Below are positions 19,795 through 30,747 of a stretch of DNA of 64,000 nt, piece by piece. A program made the position numbers and the translations under genes. The notes beneath the pieces were generated by a model. The model had not been told where the DNA came from. It did not search any database and worked only from the letters and a program-made list of their open reading frames with translations. Location of the stretch: positions 186,001 to 250,000 of the forward strand of contig NZ_QEWW01000002.1 in the NCBI RefSeq assembly GCF_003121895.1. Direction: 5' to 3'. This DNA is from Ignatzschineria cameli. Its GTDB lineage: Bacteria > Pseudomonadota > Gammaproteobacteria > Cardiobacteriales > Wohlfahrtiimonadaceae. Within the stretch, counting starts at the first letter, position 1. The number at the start of each line of letters is the position of its first letter.

Positions 19795-19818
19795 ATCAGG
19801 TAGAATGCTCTGCTTGAT
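19795..19818 (+). promoter_or_regulatory. Hairpin in the rpsM leader, possible S4 control element
   Basis: ATCAGGTAGA (19795-19804) pairs with TCTGCTTGAT (19809-19818) through ten pairs, two of them G-T wobbles, closing the loop ATGC. No T-tract follows, so it is not an intrinsic terminator. It lies 22 bases upstream of rpsM. In E. coli, S4 represses the alpha operon at a pseudoknot covering the rpsM start. I see the hairpin but have not shown a pseudoknot. Confidence 0.4.
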
Positions 19819-19840
19819 ATAATATTAGGATAGGATTTAT

Positions 19841-20194
19841 ATGGCACGTATAGCAGGTATTAATATACCAGTAGCAAAGCATGTGATTATTTCACTGCAA
19901 TCAATTTATGGTGTTGGTCCAACTCGTGCAGCAGCGATCTGTGCAGCGGCAAATGTTGACCCAACAACAAAAGTAAAAGACTTAACAGATGAGCAAGTTG
20001 ATGCATTACGAGCTCAAGTAGGTGAGTATACTGTAGAAGGCGATTTGCGTCGTGAAGTTTCATTAAATATCAAACGTTTAATGGATCTCGGATGCTATCG
20101 TGGTATTCGTCATCGTCGTAGCTTACCTTTAAGAGGACAACGCACTAAGACTAATGCACGTACTCGTAAAGGTCCAAGAAGACTTGTTAAATAA
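19841..20194 (+). CDS. rpsM: 30S ribosomal protein S13
   Basis: The 117-residue product starts [20 protein letters not shown] and ends in the basic tail [18 protein letters not shown], which contacts P-site tRNA. It is the first gene of the alpha operon. Confidence 0.98.
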   Translation: MARIAGINIPVAKHVIISLQSIYGVGPTRAAAICAAANVDPTTKVKDLTDEQVDALRAQVGEYTVEGDLRREVSLNIKRLMDLGCYRGIRHRRSLPLRGQRTKTNARTRKGPRRLVK

Positions 20195-20214
20195 TTTGTT
20201 AGGGAAAATGTAAA

Positions 20215-20604
20215 ATGGCAAAACCTTCAGTAAAAACGCGTAAACGCGTTAAAAGAAGTGTTGTTGACGGTATCGCACATGTTCAGGCATCATTCAACAA
20301 CACAATCGTGACTATCTCTGATCGTCAAGGAAATGTACTTTCATGGGCAACTGCGGGTGGCTCAGGCTTCCGTGGATCAAGAAAGTCAACTCCATTTGCG
20401 GCACAGGTTGCAGCTGAGAGAGCTGGTACTGTAGCGCAAGAGTACGGTCTTAAAAATTTAGATGTAAATATCAGTGGCCCTGGTCCAGGACGTGATTCTG
20501 CAGTTCGTGCGCTTAATGCAATTGGCTATAAGATCACAAGCATCGCTGACGTAACACCCATTCCTCATAATGGTTGCCGTCCGCCGAAAAAGCGCAGAGT
20601 ATAA
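20215..20604 (+). CDS. rpsK: 30S ribosomal protein S11
   Basis: The 129-residue product contains [19 protein letters not shown] and the C-terminal [15 protein letters not shown], the S11 hallmarks. S11 lines the platform near the mRNA exit. Canonical alpha-operon order. Confidence 0.98.
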   Translation: MAKPSVKTRKRVKRSVVDGIAHVQASFNNTIVTISDRQGNVLSWATAGGSGFRGSRKSTPFAAQVAAERAGTVAQEYGLKNLDVNISGPGPGRDSAVRALNAIGYKITSIADVTPIPHNGCRPPKKRRV

Positions 20605-20632
20605 TATAAATTTTTAAGGAGTATAGATAGTC

Positions 20633-21253
20633 ATGGCACGTTATATTGGCCCAAAATGTAAATTAGCAAGACGTGAAGGCACAGATCTCCACTTGAAATC
20701 TGGCGCACGTTCTTTCGAATCAAAATGTAAGCATGACAGAGCACCTGGTCAACACGGTGCTAAACCTGGTCGTACATCTGACTATGGTTTACAGTTACGC
20801 GAAAAACAAAAACTAAAAAGAATGTATGGATTGTTAGAGAAACAATTCCATCTTTACTATAAAGAAGCAGACCGTCGTAAAGGCTCTACTGGTGAAAACC
20901 TTTTAGAGATTCTTGAGTGTCGCTTAGATAATGTTGTATACCGTATGGGTTTTGCATCAACTCGTGCAGAAGCGCGTCAGTTAGTTAGTCATAACTCAAT
21001 TTTAGTAAATGGTGAGAAGGTTAATATCCCTTCGTATCAATTGAAAGCAAATGATACAGTTTCTATTCGCGAGCGTTCTAAAAAGCAAGCACGTATTGCT
21101 TATGCTATGGAACTTGCAGAAGCAAATGGTTTAGTTGATTGGGTTTCGGTTGATAAAACAAAGATGGAAGGCGAGTTCAAGCGTGTTCCTGAGCGTTCAG
21201 ATTTACCAGCAGATATTAACGAGTCATTAGTAGTAGAGTTGTACTCAAAATAA
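20633..21253 (+). CDS. rpsD: 30S ribosomal protein S4
   Basis: The 206-residue product starts [20 protein letters not shown] and has the S4 RNA-binding domain [21 protein letters not shown]4 initiates 30S assembly and in E. coli represses the alpha operon. The N-terminus does not show the four-cysteine zinc site of other S4 types (only Cys9 and Cys31 are visible). Confidence 0.98.
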   Translation: MARYIGPKCKLARREGTDLHLKSGARSFESKCKHDRAPGQHGAKPGRTSDYGLQLREKQKLKRMYGLLEKQFHLYYKEADRRKGSTGENLLEILECRLDNVVYRMGFASTRAEARQLVSHNSILVNGEKVNIPSYQLKANDTVSIRERSKKQARIAYAMELAEANGLVDWVSVDKTKMEGEFKRVPERSDLPADINESLVVELYSK

Positions 21254-21313
21254 TAAGCATATTGGTATTTTTTCGTTCCCTCTTATTATTTTAGATCAAT
21301 CGGGTAAGTACAT

Positions 21314-22318
21314 ATGGCTTTAAATGAGTTGTTAACTCCACGTATTGTGGAGATCAAAACCGACGAAAATCACTTCTCTGAAATATCGCTAGAGCCTCTT
21401 GAGAGGGGCTTTGCGCATACTTTGGGAAATGCATTACGTCGTATTCTGCTGTCTTCGATGCCAGGTGCAGCGATTACAGAATGTGAAATTGATGGTGTTT
21501 CAAAAGAATATTCCGCAATTCCAGGAATGCATGAAGATGTTATCGATCTTCTGCAAAACCTCAAAGGGATTGCGATCATTCTTCATGATGCACCTGAAGC
21601 GTATATCACGTTAGATATTCAGGGACCATGTGTGGTGACGGCAGGTGATCTTGAAGTTCCACATAATATTGAAATAATCAATCCTGAACATGTAATTGCG
21701 AACCTTACTTCGAGTGGTTCCTTAAAAATGCGTATGAAGGTGGAAAGTGGTCGTGGTTATAGTACTGCGGCAAACCGTGAAACCGAAACAGGTGATAGTT
21801 CAACTATTTCACTTGGTCTCTTTAAGTTAGATACGACATTTAGTCCTGTAAATCGCGTAAGTTATCGTGTTGAAACTGCTCGTGTTGAGCAGCGTACTGA
21901 CTTAGATAGACTCGTTATTGCATTAGAAACTAATGGAACTTTAGATCCTGAGCAGGCAATTCGTAATGCAGCAACGATCCTTCATGAGCAGTTGAATGTC
22001 TTTGTAGATCTTAAACCAATGCCGGAAGAAGAGCCTGTAGAGGAAGAGCCAGCATTTGAAATCGATCCTACATTATTAAGACCTGTTGATGATTTAGAGT
22101 TAACAGTTCGCTCTGCGAATTGTCTAAAAGCAGAGAGTGTATATTACATCGGTGATTTGATTCAAAAAACAGAAACAGAATTGCTCAAAACGCCTAATCT
22201 TGGTAAAAAATCATTAACGGAAATTAAAGATGTGTTGGCGCAATATGGTTTATCTTTAGGTATGACTTTAGATAATTGGCCACCGCCTAACTTAGATACC
22301 TCTAAGCCACCAGCATAA
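21314..22318 (+). CDS. rpoA: DNA-directed RNA polymerase subunit alpha
   Basis: Alpha dimerises to seed RNA polymerase assembly and its C-terminal domain contacts UP elements and activators. The 334-residue protein has the N-terminal assembly motif [20 protein letters not shown], an acidic linker ([14 protein letters not shown]) and a complete C-terminal domain ([34 protein letters not shown]). Length is close to the E. coli 329. Confidence 0.98.
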   Translation: MALNELLTPRIVEIKTDENHFSEISLEPLERGFAHTLGNALRRILLSSMPGAAITECEIDGVSKEYSAIPGMHEDVIDLLQNLKGIAIILHDAPEAYITLDIQGPCVVTAGDLEVPHNIEIINPEHVIANLTSSGSLKMRMKVESGRGYSTAANRETETGDSSTISLGLFKLDTTFSPVNRVSYRVETARVEQRTDLDRLVIALETNGTLDPEQAIRNAATILHEQLNVFVDLKPMPEEEPVEEEPAFEIDPTLLRPVDDLELTVRSANCLKAESVYYIGDLIQKTETELLKTPNLGKKSLTEIKDVLAQYGLSLGMTLDNWPPPNLDTSKPPA

Positions 22319-22346
22319 TTTAATTATTTGAATAGGAAGTATAAAA

Positions 22347-22733
22347 ATGCGTCATCGTAAAGCAGGTCGTGCATTTAGTCGCACATCAGCACATAGAAAA
22401 GCAATGTTCAAAAATATGTCTGTATCTATTCTTGAACATGAAATTATTAAGACTACACTCCCGAAAGCAAAAGAGCTTCGTCGTGAAGTAGAACCATTAA
22501 TTACACTTGCTAAAGTTGATTCGGTTGCAAACCGTCGTAAAGCTTTTGCAATTCTTAGATCACGTGAGATGGTGACTAAACTTTTCGAAGTTTACGGTCC
22601 TCTCTTTAAAGATCGTAATGGTGGTTATCTCCGTATTTTGAAGTGTGGTTTCCGCCCTGGAGATAATGCTCCAATGGCTTATGTTGAATTTGTTGAGCGT
22701 CCAGCTAAAGCAAATGAAGCTGATGCCAGCTAA
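22347..22733 (+). CDS. rplQ: 50S ribosomal protein L17
   Basis: The 128-residue product starts [20 protein letters not shown] and contains [20 protein letters not shown], the L17 signature. It is the last gene of the ribosomal supercluster and is followed 17 bases later by an intrinsic terminator. Confidence 0.98.
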   Translation: MRHRKAGRAFSRTSAHRKAMFKNMSVSILEHEIIKTTLPKAKELRREVEPLITLAKVDSVANRRKAFAILRSREMVTKLFEVYGPLFKDRNGGYLRILKCGFRPGDNAPMAYVEFVERPAKANEADAS

Positions 22734-22750
22734 ACCATAAATTATTTATT

Positions 22751-22779
22751 AGCCGGTTATTGTTATAGCCGGCTTTTTT
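22751..22779 (+). terminator. Intrinsic terminator of the alpha operon
   Basis: AGCCGG (22751-22756) pairs with CCGGCT (22769-22774) and runs into TTTTTT. It marks the end of the 18-kb plus-strand ribosomal block. Confidence 0.85.
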
Positions 22780-22796
22780 ATTTAACGGTCGAAAAG

Positions 22797-23738
22797 ATGA
22801 AATTTTTCTTTTATCGAGACTCTCGTGTTATTCCTAAGGTTCCGCGGATCATTACTATTGGGGCTTTTGATGGGATACATTTAGGTCATCAAAAATTATT
22901 GCATAAGGTTAATGAGCTGCATAGAAATAATCCCGATGCAAAGCGGACACTTGTGACGTTTGAGCCGCTTCCTCATGAATTCTTTTTAAAAGAGAATTCG
23001 CCCGCAAGGATTATGTCGCTAAAAGAGAAATTAACCTACCTTAAAAAGAATCAATGGGTGGATGAAGTTATTATATTGCCCTTCACTGACCATCTGCGAG
23101 AAGAGTCTGCAGATCACTTTATTGATAAATTTTTAGTCGATCAACTCAATGTTAGAGGGATCGTGATTGGGGCTGATTTTCGCTTTGGAGCTAAGGCCGC
23201 AGGTTCTTTTGAGGATCTTGTTGCTGCTGGTAAAAAGTATGACTTTGAGGTGGTTCAAGAAGATTACTACTTTATTGGCGGGGTTCGGGTCTCTTCGACT
23301 TTGATCCGAGAAGCTTTAGCTGCTTCTAATTTTAATCAAGCTGAGCTCTATCTTGGTCGATCCTATGAAATAATGAGTCGAGTGGTCTATGGAAATCAGC
23401 TAGCGAGAAAATTGGGAACCGCGACTATCAATTTACCGTTAAAACGGTTTAAGCCCCCATTTACAGGTGTGTATAATGTAGAAACGACACTCTGTAAAAC
23501 AGATGAGAAGTTAGTAGGCGTTGCCAATATCGGTTATCGACCTACTGTTGATGGCATAAAACCTAATTTAGAAGTACACTTACATAATATTAACCGCAAC
23601 TTATATGGTGAAACATTTAGTGTTAGATTTCTCTCTAAAATTAGGGATGAAAAAAAATTTGAGAACATTGAAGCATTAAAAGCGCAGATCTTATTAGATG
23701 CGGAGGCTTCAAGAGATTATTTTAATCTTCAAAAGTAG
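22797..23738 (+). CDS. ribF: Bifunctional riboflavin kinase/FAD synthetase
   Basis: RibF phosphorylates riboflavin to FMN and adenylylates FMN to FAD. The N-terminal nucleotidyltransferase domain (about 1-185) has GAFDGIHLGHQKLL with the HxGH motif and RVSSTLIREALA. The C-terminal kinase domain (about 185-313) has GNQLARKLGTATINLPLKRF and VANIGYRPTVDG. The 313-residue length is typical. The ribF-ileS-lspA-ispH arrangement is common in gammaproteobacteria. Confidence 0.96.
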   Translation: MKFFFYRDSRVIPKVPRIITIGAFDGIHLGHQKLLHKVNELHRNNPDAKRTLVTFEPLPHEFFLKENSPARIMSLKEKLTYLKKNQWVDEVIILPFTDHLREESADHFIDKFLVDQLNVRGIVIGADFRFGAKAAGSFEDLVAAGKKYDFEVVQEDYYFIGGVRVSSTLIREALAASNFNQAELYLGRSYEIMSRVVYGNQLARKLGTATINLPLKRFKPPFTGVYNVETTLCKTDEKLVGVANIGYRPTVDGIKPNLEVHLHNINRNLYGETFSVRFLSKIRDEKKFENIEALKAQILLDAEASRDYFNLQK

Positions 23739-23747
23739 GATGAGAAC

Positions 23748-26609
23748 GTGAGTAAAACAAAAAAAATCGAAGAGAAAAATGACAATATCTATCGGGATAC
23801 CTTAAACCTCCCGGAAACAGATTTTGCGATGAGAGGAAATCTTCCTAAACGTGAGCCTGAGTTTATTGAGTATTGGGATAAGATAGATCTCTATCATAAA
23901 CAGCGTGAAGTTTTTCAAGGGAAACCTAAATTTATTCTTCATGATGGTCCTCCTTATGCTAATGGTGCGATCCATTTAGGACATGCGGTTAATAAGATCT
24001 TAAAAGATATTATTGTGAAATCGAGAGGACAATTAGGCTTCGATTCTCCCTATGTACAAGGGTGGGATTGCCACGGTCTTCCTATTGAACTTGTTGTTGA
24101 AAAGAAATATGGCAAAGTCGGCGATAAGCTCTCTCCGGCAGAGTTTCGCGCTAAGTGCCGTGAATTTGCAAAGAGTCAAATTGCGATTCAGGCAGATGGA
24201 TTTAAGCGTTTAGGGGTACTCTCTTATGAAGAGAAGCCTTATTTGACGATGAATCAAGATGCAGAAGCCGATATTGTTTTAGCTCTAAAAGAGATTGTTA
24301 AAAAAGGTCATTTAGAGAAAGGGGCTAGACCTGTAAACTGGTGCCTCGACTGCGGTTCCTCATTAGCGGAAGCTGAAGTAGAGTATGCGGATAAAGTCTC
24401 TTATAGTATCGATGTTAAATTCCCCTTAGTGGATGTTGCTGCTTTCAGCGAGAAGATTGGGCAATCACTAGATGGGGAAGTTGCTGTTGTTATCTGGACA
24501 ACCACGCCTTGGACGCTCCCAGGGAATGCGGCAGTCTCTGTTAATAGTGATTTTATCTATGCTTTAGTTGATAAGGCGGGTGATAAGCTTCTAGTCGCTA
24601 AAGATCTTGTTGAAGAGCTTGAAAAAAGCTGGGGTTGTCAATTACCAATACTCGCTGAGTTTGAAGGAGCACTATTAGAGAATCTTTTAGTGAGACATCC
24701 TATTGAAGAGGATCGAACTGTACCCTTGATTTTAGGAGATCACGTCACTCTCGATGCGGGAACTGGATTTGTTCATACAGCGCCGGCACATGGTGAGGAG
24801 GACTATGCTGTTGCCCTTGAGTATGGGGTTGAGTTTGAAAATCCTGTATTAGGTGATGGCACCTATATTGCTACAGTTCCCCATTTTGGTGGGAAAAATA
24901 TTCGTGGCATTGAACCAGAAATGATTCAATTCTTAACGGAGAAAGGGATCTTAATTCATAGTGGTAAGATTACTCATAGCTATGCTCACTGCTGGCGCCA
25001 TAAAACACCAACAATCTACCGCGCAACGCCACAATGGTTTATCAGTATGGATAAGCAAGGTTTACGTCAAGAAGTTCTCGATCAAATCGATCAAGTACAA
25101 TTTATTCCGACATGGGGTAGAGAGCGTCTTTATGGCATGATAGAAGGGCGTGGTGATTGGTGTATCTCTCGTCAACGCTATTGGGGTGTGCCGATTCCTT
25201 TCTTCTTACATAAAGAGACAGGGGAACTCCATCCTGAGACCGATCGTTTGATGGAAGAGGTTGCGGAGCGAATTCGTAAAGATGGTTTAGAAGCATGGTT
25301 TAGTGCTTCTGTTGAAGATTACCTTCCAGCAGAAGAGGCGGCGCTTTATCAGAAAAATAGAGATACCTTAGATGTTTGGTTTGATTCAGGAACAACTCAC
25401 TTTAGTGTTTTAGCACGTCGCCCTGAGTTAAGTTATCCCGCGGATCTTTACTTAGAAGGTTCAGACCAACATCGCGGTTGGTTTAACTCATCAATTATTA
25501 CTTCTGTTGCGATTAATGGCGTAGCTCCTTATCGTGCGTTATTGACTCATGGATTTACCGTCGATGCGAAGGGCCGTAAGATGTCTAAGTCCTTAGGCAA
25601 TGGTGTTGAGCCAGCGGATGTCATCGATAAAATGGGTGCGGATGTTCTTCGTCTTTGGGTCTCTTCAACTGATTACCGTGGAGAGATTCCTGTATCAGAT
25701 GAGATTTTAAAGAGAACTTCAGAGACCTATCGCCGTATTCGTAATACTGTGCGTTTCCTCTTAGCGAATACTAATGAATTTGATCTTGAGACAAATGGCT
25801 TAAGTTTCGAAGAAATGCTTCCGCTTGATCGCTGGATTGTTGCAAGAGCATTAGAGATTCAAGAAGAGATTAAAGAAGCATATCTTGATTACTCCTTCCA
25901 CAATGTCTATCAGAAACTACAATATTTCTGCTCAATCGATTTAGGAAGTTTCTATCTCGATATTATTAAAGATCGTCAATATACCGCTGCGAAAGAATCT
26001 GTAGCGAGACGTTCAGCACAGACGGCACTCTATCATGTTTTAGAAGCCTTGGTTCGTTGGATGGCACCTATTCTTACCTTTACTGCAGAAGAGGTTTGGT
26101 TAGCGATGCGTGATCGTGGTAATGAGCGTTTAGAATCTGTTTTCTTAACTGAGTTCTATGATGGCTTGATGCCACTATCTGAATCTGATCCATTCAATAC
26201 TGAGTATTGGAACCGCCTATTAGCAATTCGAGGGGCAGCTTCAAAAGTGATTGAAGGCTTACGTACCGAAGGGAAGGTTGGTTCTTCATTGCAGACTCGC
26301 ATTACGATCTATGCAAGCGATGCATTAGTAGCGGATGTAGGTCGTCTTGAAGATGAACTACGCTTTGTCTTACTCTCCTCTTATGCAGAAGTGAAACCAT
26401 TAGCGGAGGCACCTGCATCATTAGAGCAACATCTCCTAGAGGGAGAAAAGTTTGCTGTTGAGGTAGAGGTTTTAGGGGACGATTATCAGAAATGTGTCAG
26501 ATGTTGGCACCATCGTGAAGAAGTTGGAAAAAATAGTGAGCATCCACTTCTTTGTGATCGTTGTATCGAAAATCTATCACCGGAAGGGGAAGAGCGTCAC
26601 TATGCGTAA
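23748..26609 (+). CDS. ileS: Isoleucyl-tRNA synthetase
   Basis: This class I enzyme charges tRNA-Ile. The 953-residue protein has the HIGH motif ([17 protein letters not shown]), the editing domain ([26 protein letters not shown]), the KMSKS motif ([11 protein letters not shown]) and a C-terminal zinc site (CVRCWHHR and CDRC). This is the bacterial, mupirocin-sensitive type by architecture. The start is GTG at 23748 with a nearby AGGATGAG box, and it is 9 bases after ribF. Its last eight bases overlap lspA. Confidence 0.97.
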   Translation: MSKTKKIEEKNDNIYRDTLNLPETDFAMRGNLPKREPEFIEYWDKIDLYHKQREVFQGKPKFILHDGPPYANGAIHLGHAVNKILKDIIVKSRGQLGFDSPYVQGWDCHGLPIELVVEKKYGKVGDKLSPAEFRAKCREFAKSQIAIQADGFKRLGVLSYEEKPYLTMNQDAEADIVLALKEIVKKGHLEKGARPVNWCLDCGSSLAEAEVEYADKVSYSIDVKFPLVDVAAFSEKIGQSLDGEVAVVIWTTTPWTLPGNAAVSVNSDFIYALVDKAGDKLLVAKDLVEELEKSWGCQLPILAEFEGALLENLLVRHPIEEDRTVPLILGDHVTLDAGTGFVHTAPAHGEEDYAVALEYGVEFENPVLGDGTYIATVPHFGGKNIRGIEPEMIQFLTEKGILIHSGKITHSYAHCWRHKTPTIYRATPQWFISMDKQGLRQEVLDQIDQVQFIPTWGRERLYGMIEGRGDWCISRQRYWGVPIPFFLHKETGELHPETDRLMEEVAERIRKDGLEAWFSASVEDYLPAEEAALYQKNRDTLDVWFDSGTTHFSVLARRPELSYPADLYLEGSDQHRGWFNSSIITSVAINGVAPYRALLTHGFTVDAKGRKMSKSLGNGVEPADVIDKMGADVLRLWVSSTDYRGEIPVSDEILKRTSETYRRIRNTVRFLLANTNEFDLETNGLSFEEMLPLDRWIVARALEIQEEIKEAYLDYSFHNVYQKLQYFCSIDLGSFYLDIIKDRQYTAAKESVARRSAQTALYHVLEALVRWMAPILTFTAEEVWLAMRDRGNERLESVFLTEFYDGLMPLSESDPFNTEYWNRLLAIRGAASKVIEGLRTEGKVGSSLQTRITIYASDALVADVGRLEDELRFVLLSSYAEVKPLAEAPASLEQHLLEGEKFAVEVEVLGDDYQKCVRCWHHREEVGKNSEHPLLCDRCIENLSPEGEERHYA

Positions 26610-27120
26610 ATCATCTCATCAAGAGAAGCCAGTGAATATCTATTTCTGGACGATCTTTGTGATGGCCGGTGTTCTTCTTGATTTTGGAACTAAATATGCC
26701 GCAGAGCACCTCTTATTGTACGGGGAAAGTATCCCCGTCTTTAAGGGACTTAGCTGGACATTAGTCTATAATCCTGGATCAGCCTTTAGCTTCTTAGCTA
26801 ATCAGGGTGGTTGGCAACGCTGGTTCTTTGTTGCGATTACAGTTGTGATCTCTCTGATCCTGTTTTTCTGGATTAAGCGCACATCACCGGCGGAGAAGCT
26901 ATTAAGATTGGGTTTAGCTGCGGTTTTAGTCGGTGCAATTGGAAATTTAATCGATCGTGTTGTCTTAGGGCATGTGGTCGATTTTATTCATGTTTATATT
27001 AGAGATTGGCACTTTCCGATCTTTAATGTTGCCGATATCTTTGTTACAACCGGCGTTGTATTTATTCTTCTCTCATCATTTACTGAGAAGCGACAACAAC
27101 GTGAAGAGCAACAGAGCTAA
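26602..27120 (+). CDS. lspA: Lipoprotein signal peptidase (signal peptidase II)
   Basis: LspA cleaves the signal peptide from diacylglyceryl prolipoproteins in the inner membrane. I start it at the ATG at 26602, overlapping the ileS end by 8 bases, giving 172 residues. A longer frame from 26494 lies wholly in ileS. Four membrane segments are visible. The catalytic aspartates are Asp118 in GNLIDRV and Asp145 in [18 protein letters not shown] is the conserved Asn-containing motif. Confidence 0.95.
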   Translation: MRKSSHQEKPVNIYFWTIFVMAGVLLDFGTKYAAEHLLLYGESIPVFKGLSWTLVYNPGSAFSFLANQGGWQRWFFVAITVVISLILFFWIKRTSPAEKLLRLGLAAVLVGAIGNLIDRVVLGHVVDFIHVYIRDWHFPIFNVADIFVTTGVVFILLSSFTEKRQQREEQQS

Positions 27121-27176
27121 AGGTTACGGTATAGCACTTAAGATCATTTAAATACTCGATTATAGTGGTAGATATT

Positions 27177-27232
27177 CAATGAGCAGATATCAATGAGTAG
27201 ATATTAATGAATAGAGATTAATGAGAGCATAT
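27177..27232. repeat. Tandem repeat, 14-bp unit x4 (degenerate)
   Basis: Four consecutive 14-base units resembling CAATGAGTAGATAT occupy 27177-27190, 27191-27204, 27205-27218 and 27219-27232, drifting from left to right. The array sits in the 229-base spacer between lspA and the carbonic anhydrase gene and contains no open frame of note. Confidence 0.8.
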
Positions 27233-27349
27233 GAAAGTGTCTCAGCGTGTATAAGATCGTAAGAACGCAAGAGTGTATTGAATAGATGTATATTGTCACG
27301 TACTTATCGTAGACGTGGTAGATCAGGGGCTAGCAGATAGGATAAAACT

Positions 27350-27991
27350 ATGGCAGATGATAAATCAACACTGGAGAAAATTTTAGAACATAATCGCGAG
27401 TTTGTTGACTCTAAAGAGTATGATCATCTTTGTACTGATAAGTACCCCAATAAAGAGCTTGCTATTTTAACCTGCATGGATGCGCGTATTGTAGAGCTTC
27501 TCCCTAAAGCGATGGGAATTCGTAATGGGGATGCGAAGATAATCAAGAATGCCGGCGCACTTATTAGCCATCCATGGGGAGCTGTAATGCGAAGTCTTTT
27601 AGTTGCGGCGCTTGAGTTTAATGTTAAAGAGATTATGGTTGTCGGTCATACCGATTGTGGTATGCGTGGATTTGATCCGGAGCATCTTCTCGATAAGGCG
27701 CGTAAATTTGGTATCACAGATGGAACTATTACGACCTTGAGAAATGCCGGTATCGATCTAGATGGCTGGTTGCGTGGTTTTGATAATGTGGGCGATAGTG
27801 TCCGTTATACAGTCGATCAGATCCGAAATCATCCATTAATGCCGGGCCGAGTTGTGGTGCATGGTTTAGTGATTCACCCAACAACGGGAAAACTACATAC
27901 AGTTGTCAATGGTTATGTAGAGAATGTTAATCTACTTGAAACACCTAATGGTGCATCGAGCAATAATTTAGTAGAAGAGAATAATGACTAA
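27350..27991 (+). CDS. Beta-class carbonic anhydrase
   Basis: It reversibly hydrates CO2 to bicarbonate. The 213-residue protein has the zinc and catalytic motif TCMDAR (Cys42, Asp44, Arg46) and GHTDCGM (His100, Cys103), the beta-class arrangement, with KNAGALIS between them. It is shorter and less canonical than E. coli Can or CynT and resembles the compact type common in Gram-positives. It overlaps ispH by 8 bases, so the two are translated together. Function is confident; subclass is not. Confidence 0.9.
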   Translation: MADDKSTLEKILEHNREFVDSKEYDHLCTDKYPNKELAILTCMDARIVELLPKAMGIRNGDAKIIKNAGALISHPWGAVMRSLLVAALEFNVKEIMVVGHTDCGMRGFDPEHLLDKARKFGITDGTITTLRNAGIDLDGWLRGFDNVGDSVRYTVDQIRNHPLMPGRVVVHGLVIHPTTGKLHTVVNGYVENVNLLETPNGASSNNLVEENND

Positions 27992-28964
27992 GAAGATTTT
28001 TTTAGCCAACCCTCGAGGTTTTTGTGCCGGAGTAGATCGGGCAATTAGTATTGTAGAGCGAGCGCTCGATCTCTTTGGGGCTCCTATCTATGTTCGTCAT
28101 GAGGTTGTGCATAATAAATATGTGGTCGATAGTCTGAAAGATCGTGGAGCAATCTTTGTGGATGAGTTAGATGAGGTTCCAGATGGAAAGATTGTTATCT
28201 TTTCAGCTCATGGGGTTTCAAAAGCGGTGCAAGATAATGCTAAAGAGCGTGGGCTTGAGGTGTTTGATGCAACATGTCCATTGGTAACAAAGGTGCATTT
28301 AGAGGTCTCTCGTTTTGCGAAAGATGCGATGGATACCGTATTAATAGGTCATGCCGGACATCCAGAGGTGATTGGAACGATGGGGCAATTTGATTCTCGT
28401 TACGGTGGGGAGATTCATCTTATTGAGGATTTAGAGGATGCTGATCGTTTAACAGTGAAAGATCCCTCAAAGATCGCTTATGTGACGCAAACGACACTCT
28501 CTTTAGATGATACCTCCCAAATTATTGATCGTTTACGAGAGCGCTTTCCTGAAATTCAGGGACCGAAGAAGAGCGATATCTGTTATGCTACCCAAAATCG
28601 TCAAGATGCAGTAAAAACGCTAGCTGAAAATTGCACATTGATCTTAGTTGTGGGTTCTAAAAATAGCTCTAACTCTAATCGTTTACGTGAGCTTGCGGAG
28701 AAAGAGGGAGCTAAAAGTTATCTTATCGATCGGGCGACAGATATAGATCTCGATTGGTTAGCAGGGCACGATAATCTTGGAGTGACCGCAGGGGCTTCAG
28801 CACCCGATATCTTGGTAAAAGAGGTGATCACCTATCTACAAGAGAAGCGTGGTTATCAGTTAGTAGGTGATATGCCGGGTATTGAAGAGAATATTGTTTT
28901 TCCACTTCCCCGTCTTCTTCGTCCTTCAGAGGATGAATCAAAAGCAGATGCTGATTTAGAGTAG
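27984..28964 (+). CDS. ispH: 4-hydroxy-3-methylbut-2-enyl diphosphate reductase
   Basis: IspH makes IPP and DMAPP in the last step of the MEP isoprenoid pathway using a [4Fe-4S] cluster. The three cluster cysteines are in [10 protein letters not shown] (Cys14), [10 protein letters not shown] and [10 protein letters not shown]. The substrate histidines are in [16 protein letters not shown] and GHAGHPEV. The 326-residue length is normal. The gene ends a plus-strand run and is followed by two terminators facing ilvA. Confidence 0.97.
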   Translation: MTKKIFLANPRGFCAGVDRAISIVERALDLFGAPIYVRHEVVHNKYVVDSLKDRGAIFVDELDEVPDGKIVIFSAHGVSKAVQDNAKERGLEVFDATCPLVTKVHLEVSRFAKDAMDTVLIGHAGHPEVIGTMGQFDSRYGGEIHLIEDLEDADRLTVKDPSKIAYVTQTTLSLDDTSQIIDRLRERFPEIQGPKKSDICYATQNRQDAVKTLAENCTLILVVGSKNSSNSNRLRELAEKEGAKSYLIDRATDIDLDWLAGHDNLGVTAGASAPDILVKEVITYLQEKRGYQLVGDMPGIEENIVFPLPRLLRPSEDESKADADLE

Positions 28965-29032
28965 TCGATTGAATGACTGAAATTAAAAAGCCATATAAAA
29001 CTAAAGTCGAAGCTAAAGCCTGAAGTCGAAAG

Positions 29033-29072
29033 CAAAATCACAAAATCACAAAATTACAAAATTACAAAAAAT
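29033..29072. repeat. Tandem repeat, 8-bp unit x5 (degenerate)
   Basis: CAAAATCA occurs twice, CAAAATTA twice, then a decayed CAAAAAAT. A 12/13-bp pair (CTAAAGTCGAAG / CTAAAGCCTGAAG, 29001-29025) lies just before it. All of this is between the ispH stop and its terminator. Confidence 0.75.
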
Positions 29073-29119
29073 AAAACCGAAGCGATTCAGATTAAGATCT
29101 AAAATGGCTTCGGTTTTTA
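29073..29119. terminator. Bidirectional terminator between ispH and ilvA
   Basis: AAAACCGAAGC (29073-29083) pairs with GCTTCGGTTTT (29107-29117), an 11-bp perfect stem with a 23-base loop. T-runs lie on both sides (TTTTTATTT on the plus strand, TTTTATTTTTT on the minus strand), so it can serve ispH and ilvA. Confidence 0.8.
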
Positions 29120-29147
29120 TTTAGAGGCAGGTTAAAAATGGTTTAAA

Positions 29148-29180
29148 ACTATCTGAAACCTATTTGAAAACTATTTGAAA
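29148..29180. repeat. Tandem repeat, 11-bp unit x3
   Basis: ACTATCTGAAA, CCTATTTGAAA and ACTATTTGAAA follow each other without gap between the two ispH/ilvA hairpins. Confidence 0.7.
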
Positions 29181-29195
29181 AACGTTAGATGTGGT

Positions 29196-29222
29196 GAGAC
29201 TCAAGCAGTTGAGTCTCTTTTT
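29196..29222 (+). terminator. Second terminator downstream of ispH
   Basis: GAGACTCAA (29196-29204) pairs perfectly with TTGAGTCTC (29209-29217) around GCAG and runs into TTTTT. The T-tract is on the plus strand only, so it backs up the first terminator for ispH. Confidence 0.85.
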
Positions 29223-29235
29223 AGAGAAAAGTTCT

Positions 29236-30747
29236 TTAGAGAAAGAGCTTAAATGCCGGATTCTCATTCTCATCTTCAAATTGATACCCAAGCTCATCGA
29301 GGAATGATTGGAAGGAGCCATCTTGAAGATCGTTCTCTGGCACCTGCATACCGATTAGAACACGTCCATAATCTGAGCCATGATTACGATAATGGAAAAG
29401 ACTAATATTCCATCTACCCGCTAACATCGATAAGAATTGCAAAAGTGCACCCGGTCTCTCAGGAAATTCAAAGCGAAAGAGTCGCTCATTTTCAGCATCT
29501 GCTTTTCCACCAACCATATGGCGGATATGAAGTTTTGCCATCTCATTATCACTTAGATCAACCACATCTAATTGATGACTACTCAATCTTTCAAGAATCT
29601 GCTGCTTCTCTTCATCACCCCGACTTAGTTGTAAGCCGACAAAGATAACTGCTTCAGAAGGATTACCATAACGGTAATTAAATTCGGTAATACTACGTTT
29701 GCCGATTAGATTGATAAAGTTTTGAAAACTACCGGGAGATTCAGGGATTTTTACGGCAATAAGCGCCTCATTTCTTTCCCCTAACTCTGCTCTCTCTGCG
29801 ACATATCGAAGTCGATCAAAGTTGATATTTGCACCGCTGAGGATGCCGGCAACATTTTTAAAACCTGCGTTTGGATGTGCTTGAAGATATTTTTTAATGC
29901 CGGCAACGCTCAGAGCACCTGATGGTTCGCTGAGTGCTCTTGTATTGTTGAAGATATCTTTCATTGCAGCACAGAGCTCATCTGTCGAAACCGTTATAAT
30001 CTCATCGACATATTTTTGACATAGTTCGAAGGTCTTTTCGCCAACGAGTTTAACGGCAGTTCCATCGGCAAATGTTCCTACTTGTGGAAGATTGATACGC
30101 TCACCACTTTCGAGCGAAACCTTCATCGAGGCAGATTCTTCAGGTTCTACGCCAATAATTTTACAATTGGGAGCGATAAATTTGACATAAGCCGCTACAC
30201 CGGCAATTAAACCGCCACCTCCCACCGGGATAAAGATCGCATCAAGATCGGGTTTCTGATCGAGCATCTCTTTACCGATCGTTCCTTGCCCTGAGATAAC
30301 GGCAAGGTCATCGAAAGGATGAATAAAGCTCTTTCCTTCAATTTCTGAAAGGTGGAGGGCATGGGCATAAGCTTCATCAAAGTTATTGCCGTGGAGAATC
30401 ACATTTGCCCCCATTTCACGGCAAGCATTTACTTTAAGAAGTGGCGCTGAGGTGGGCATCACAATCGTAGTATTGAGCTTAAGATGCAGCCCACTTAGCG
30501 CAACTCCTTGCGCGTGGTTACCGGCAGAAGCACAGACAACCCCTTTCGCTTTCTCTTCATCACTCAGTTGAAAAATTCGATTAAATGCACCTCTAATTTT
30601 GAAGGAGAAGATCGGTTGAAGATCTTCTCTTTTGAGCCAAATATTACATTTTAGTTGTTGGCTAAGAAGATAGAGATGGTCTAATTGCGTATTTTTTGCA
30701 ACATCGTAGACACGGGCCGATAAAATATCCCGGATTAATGAATTCAT
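29236..30747 (-). CDS. ilvA: Threonine ammonia-lyase, biosynthetic
   Basis: IlvA deaminates threonine to 2-oxobutanoate, the committed step to isoleucine. The 503-residue protein has the PLP lysine in SFKIRGAFNR, the glycine loop GGGGLIAG and the SAGNHAQGVA segment. The C-terminal third (about 325-503) contains two ACT-like regulatory domains, which mark the isoleucine-inhibited biosynthetic form rather than the catabolic one. It is encoded alone, 259 bases downstream of the NadR-like gene; no other ilv gene is near. Confidence 0.96.
   Translation of the reverse strand: MNSLIRDILSARVYDVAKNTQLDHLYLLSQQLKCNIWLKREDLQPIFSFKIRGAFNRIFQLSDEEKAKGVVCASAGNHAQGVALSGLHLKLNTTIVMPTSAPLLKVNACREMGANVILHGNNFDEAYAHALHLSEIEGKSFIHPFDDLAVISGQGTIGKEMLDQKPDLDAIFIPVGGGGLIAGVAAYVKFIAPNCKIIGVEPEESASMKVSLESGERINLPQVGTFADGTAVKLVGEKTFELCQKYVDEIITVSTDELCAAMKDIFNNTRALSEPSGALSVAGIKKYLQAHPNAGFKNVAGILSGANINFDRLRYVAERAELGERNEALIAVKIPESPGSFQNFINLIGKRSITEFNYRYGNPSEAVIFVGLQLSRGDEEKQQILERLSSHQLDVVDLSDNEMAKLHIRHMVGGKADAENERLFRFEFPERPGALLQFLSMLAGRWNISLFHYRNHGSDYGRVLIGMQVPENDLQDGSFQSFLDELGYQFEDENENPAFKLFL

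Noticed and set aside
4548-22733. Ribosomal cluster considered for resistance mutations or acquired genes
   Set aside because: The S12, S5, L4 and L22 drug-contact segments I can recognise look wild type, and gene order is canonical.
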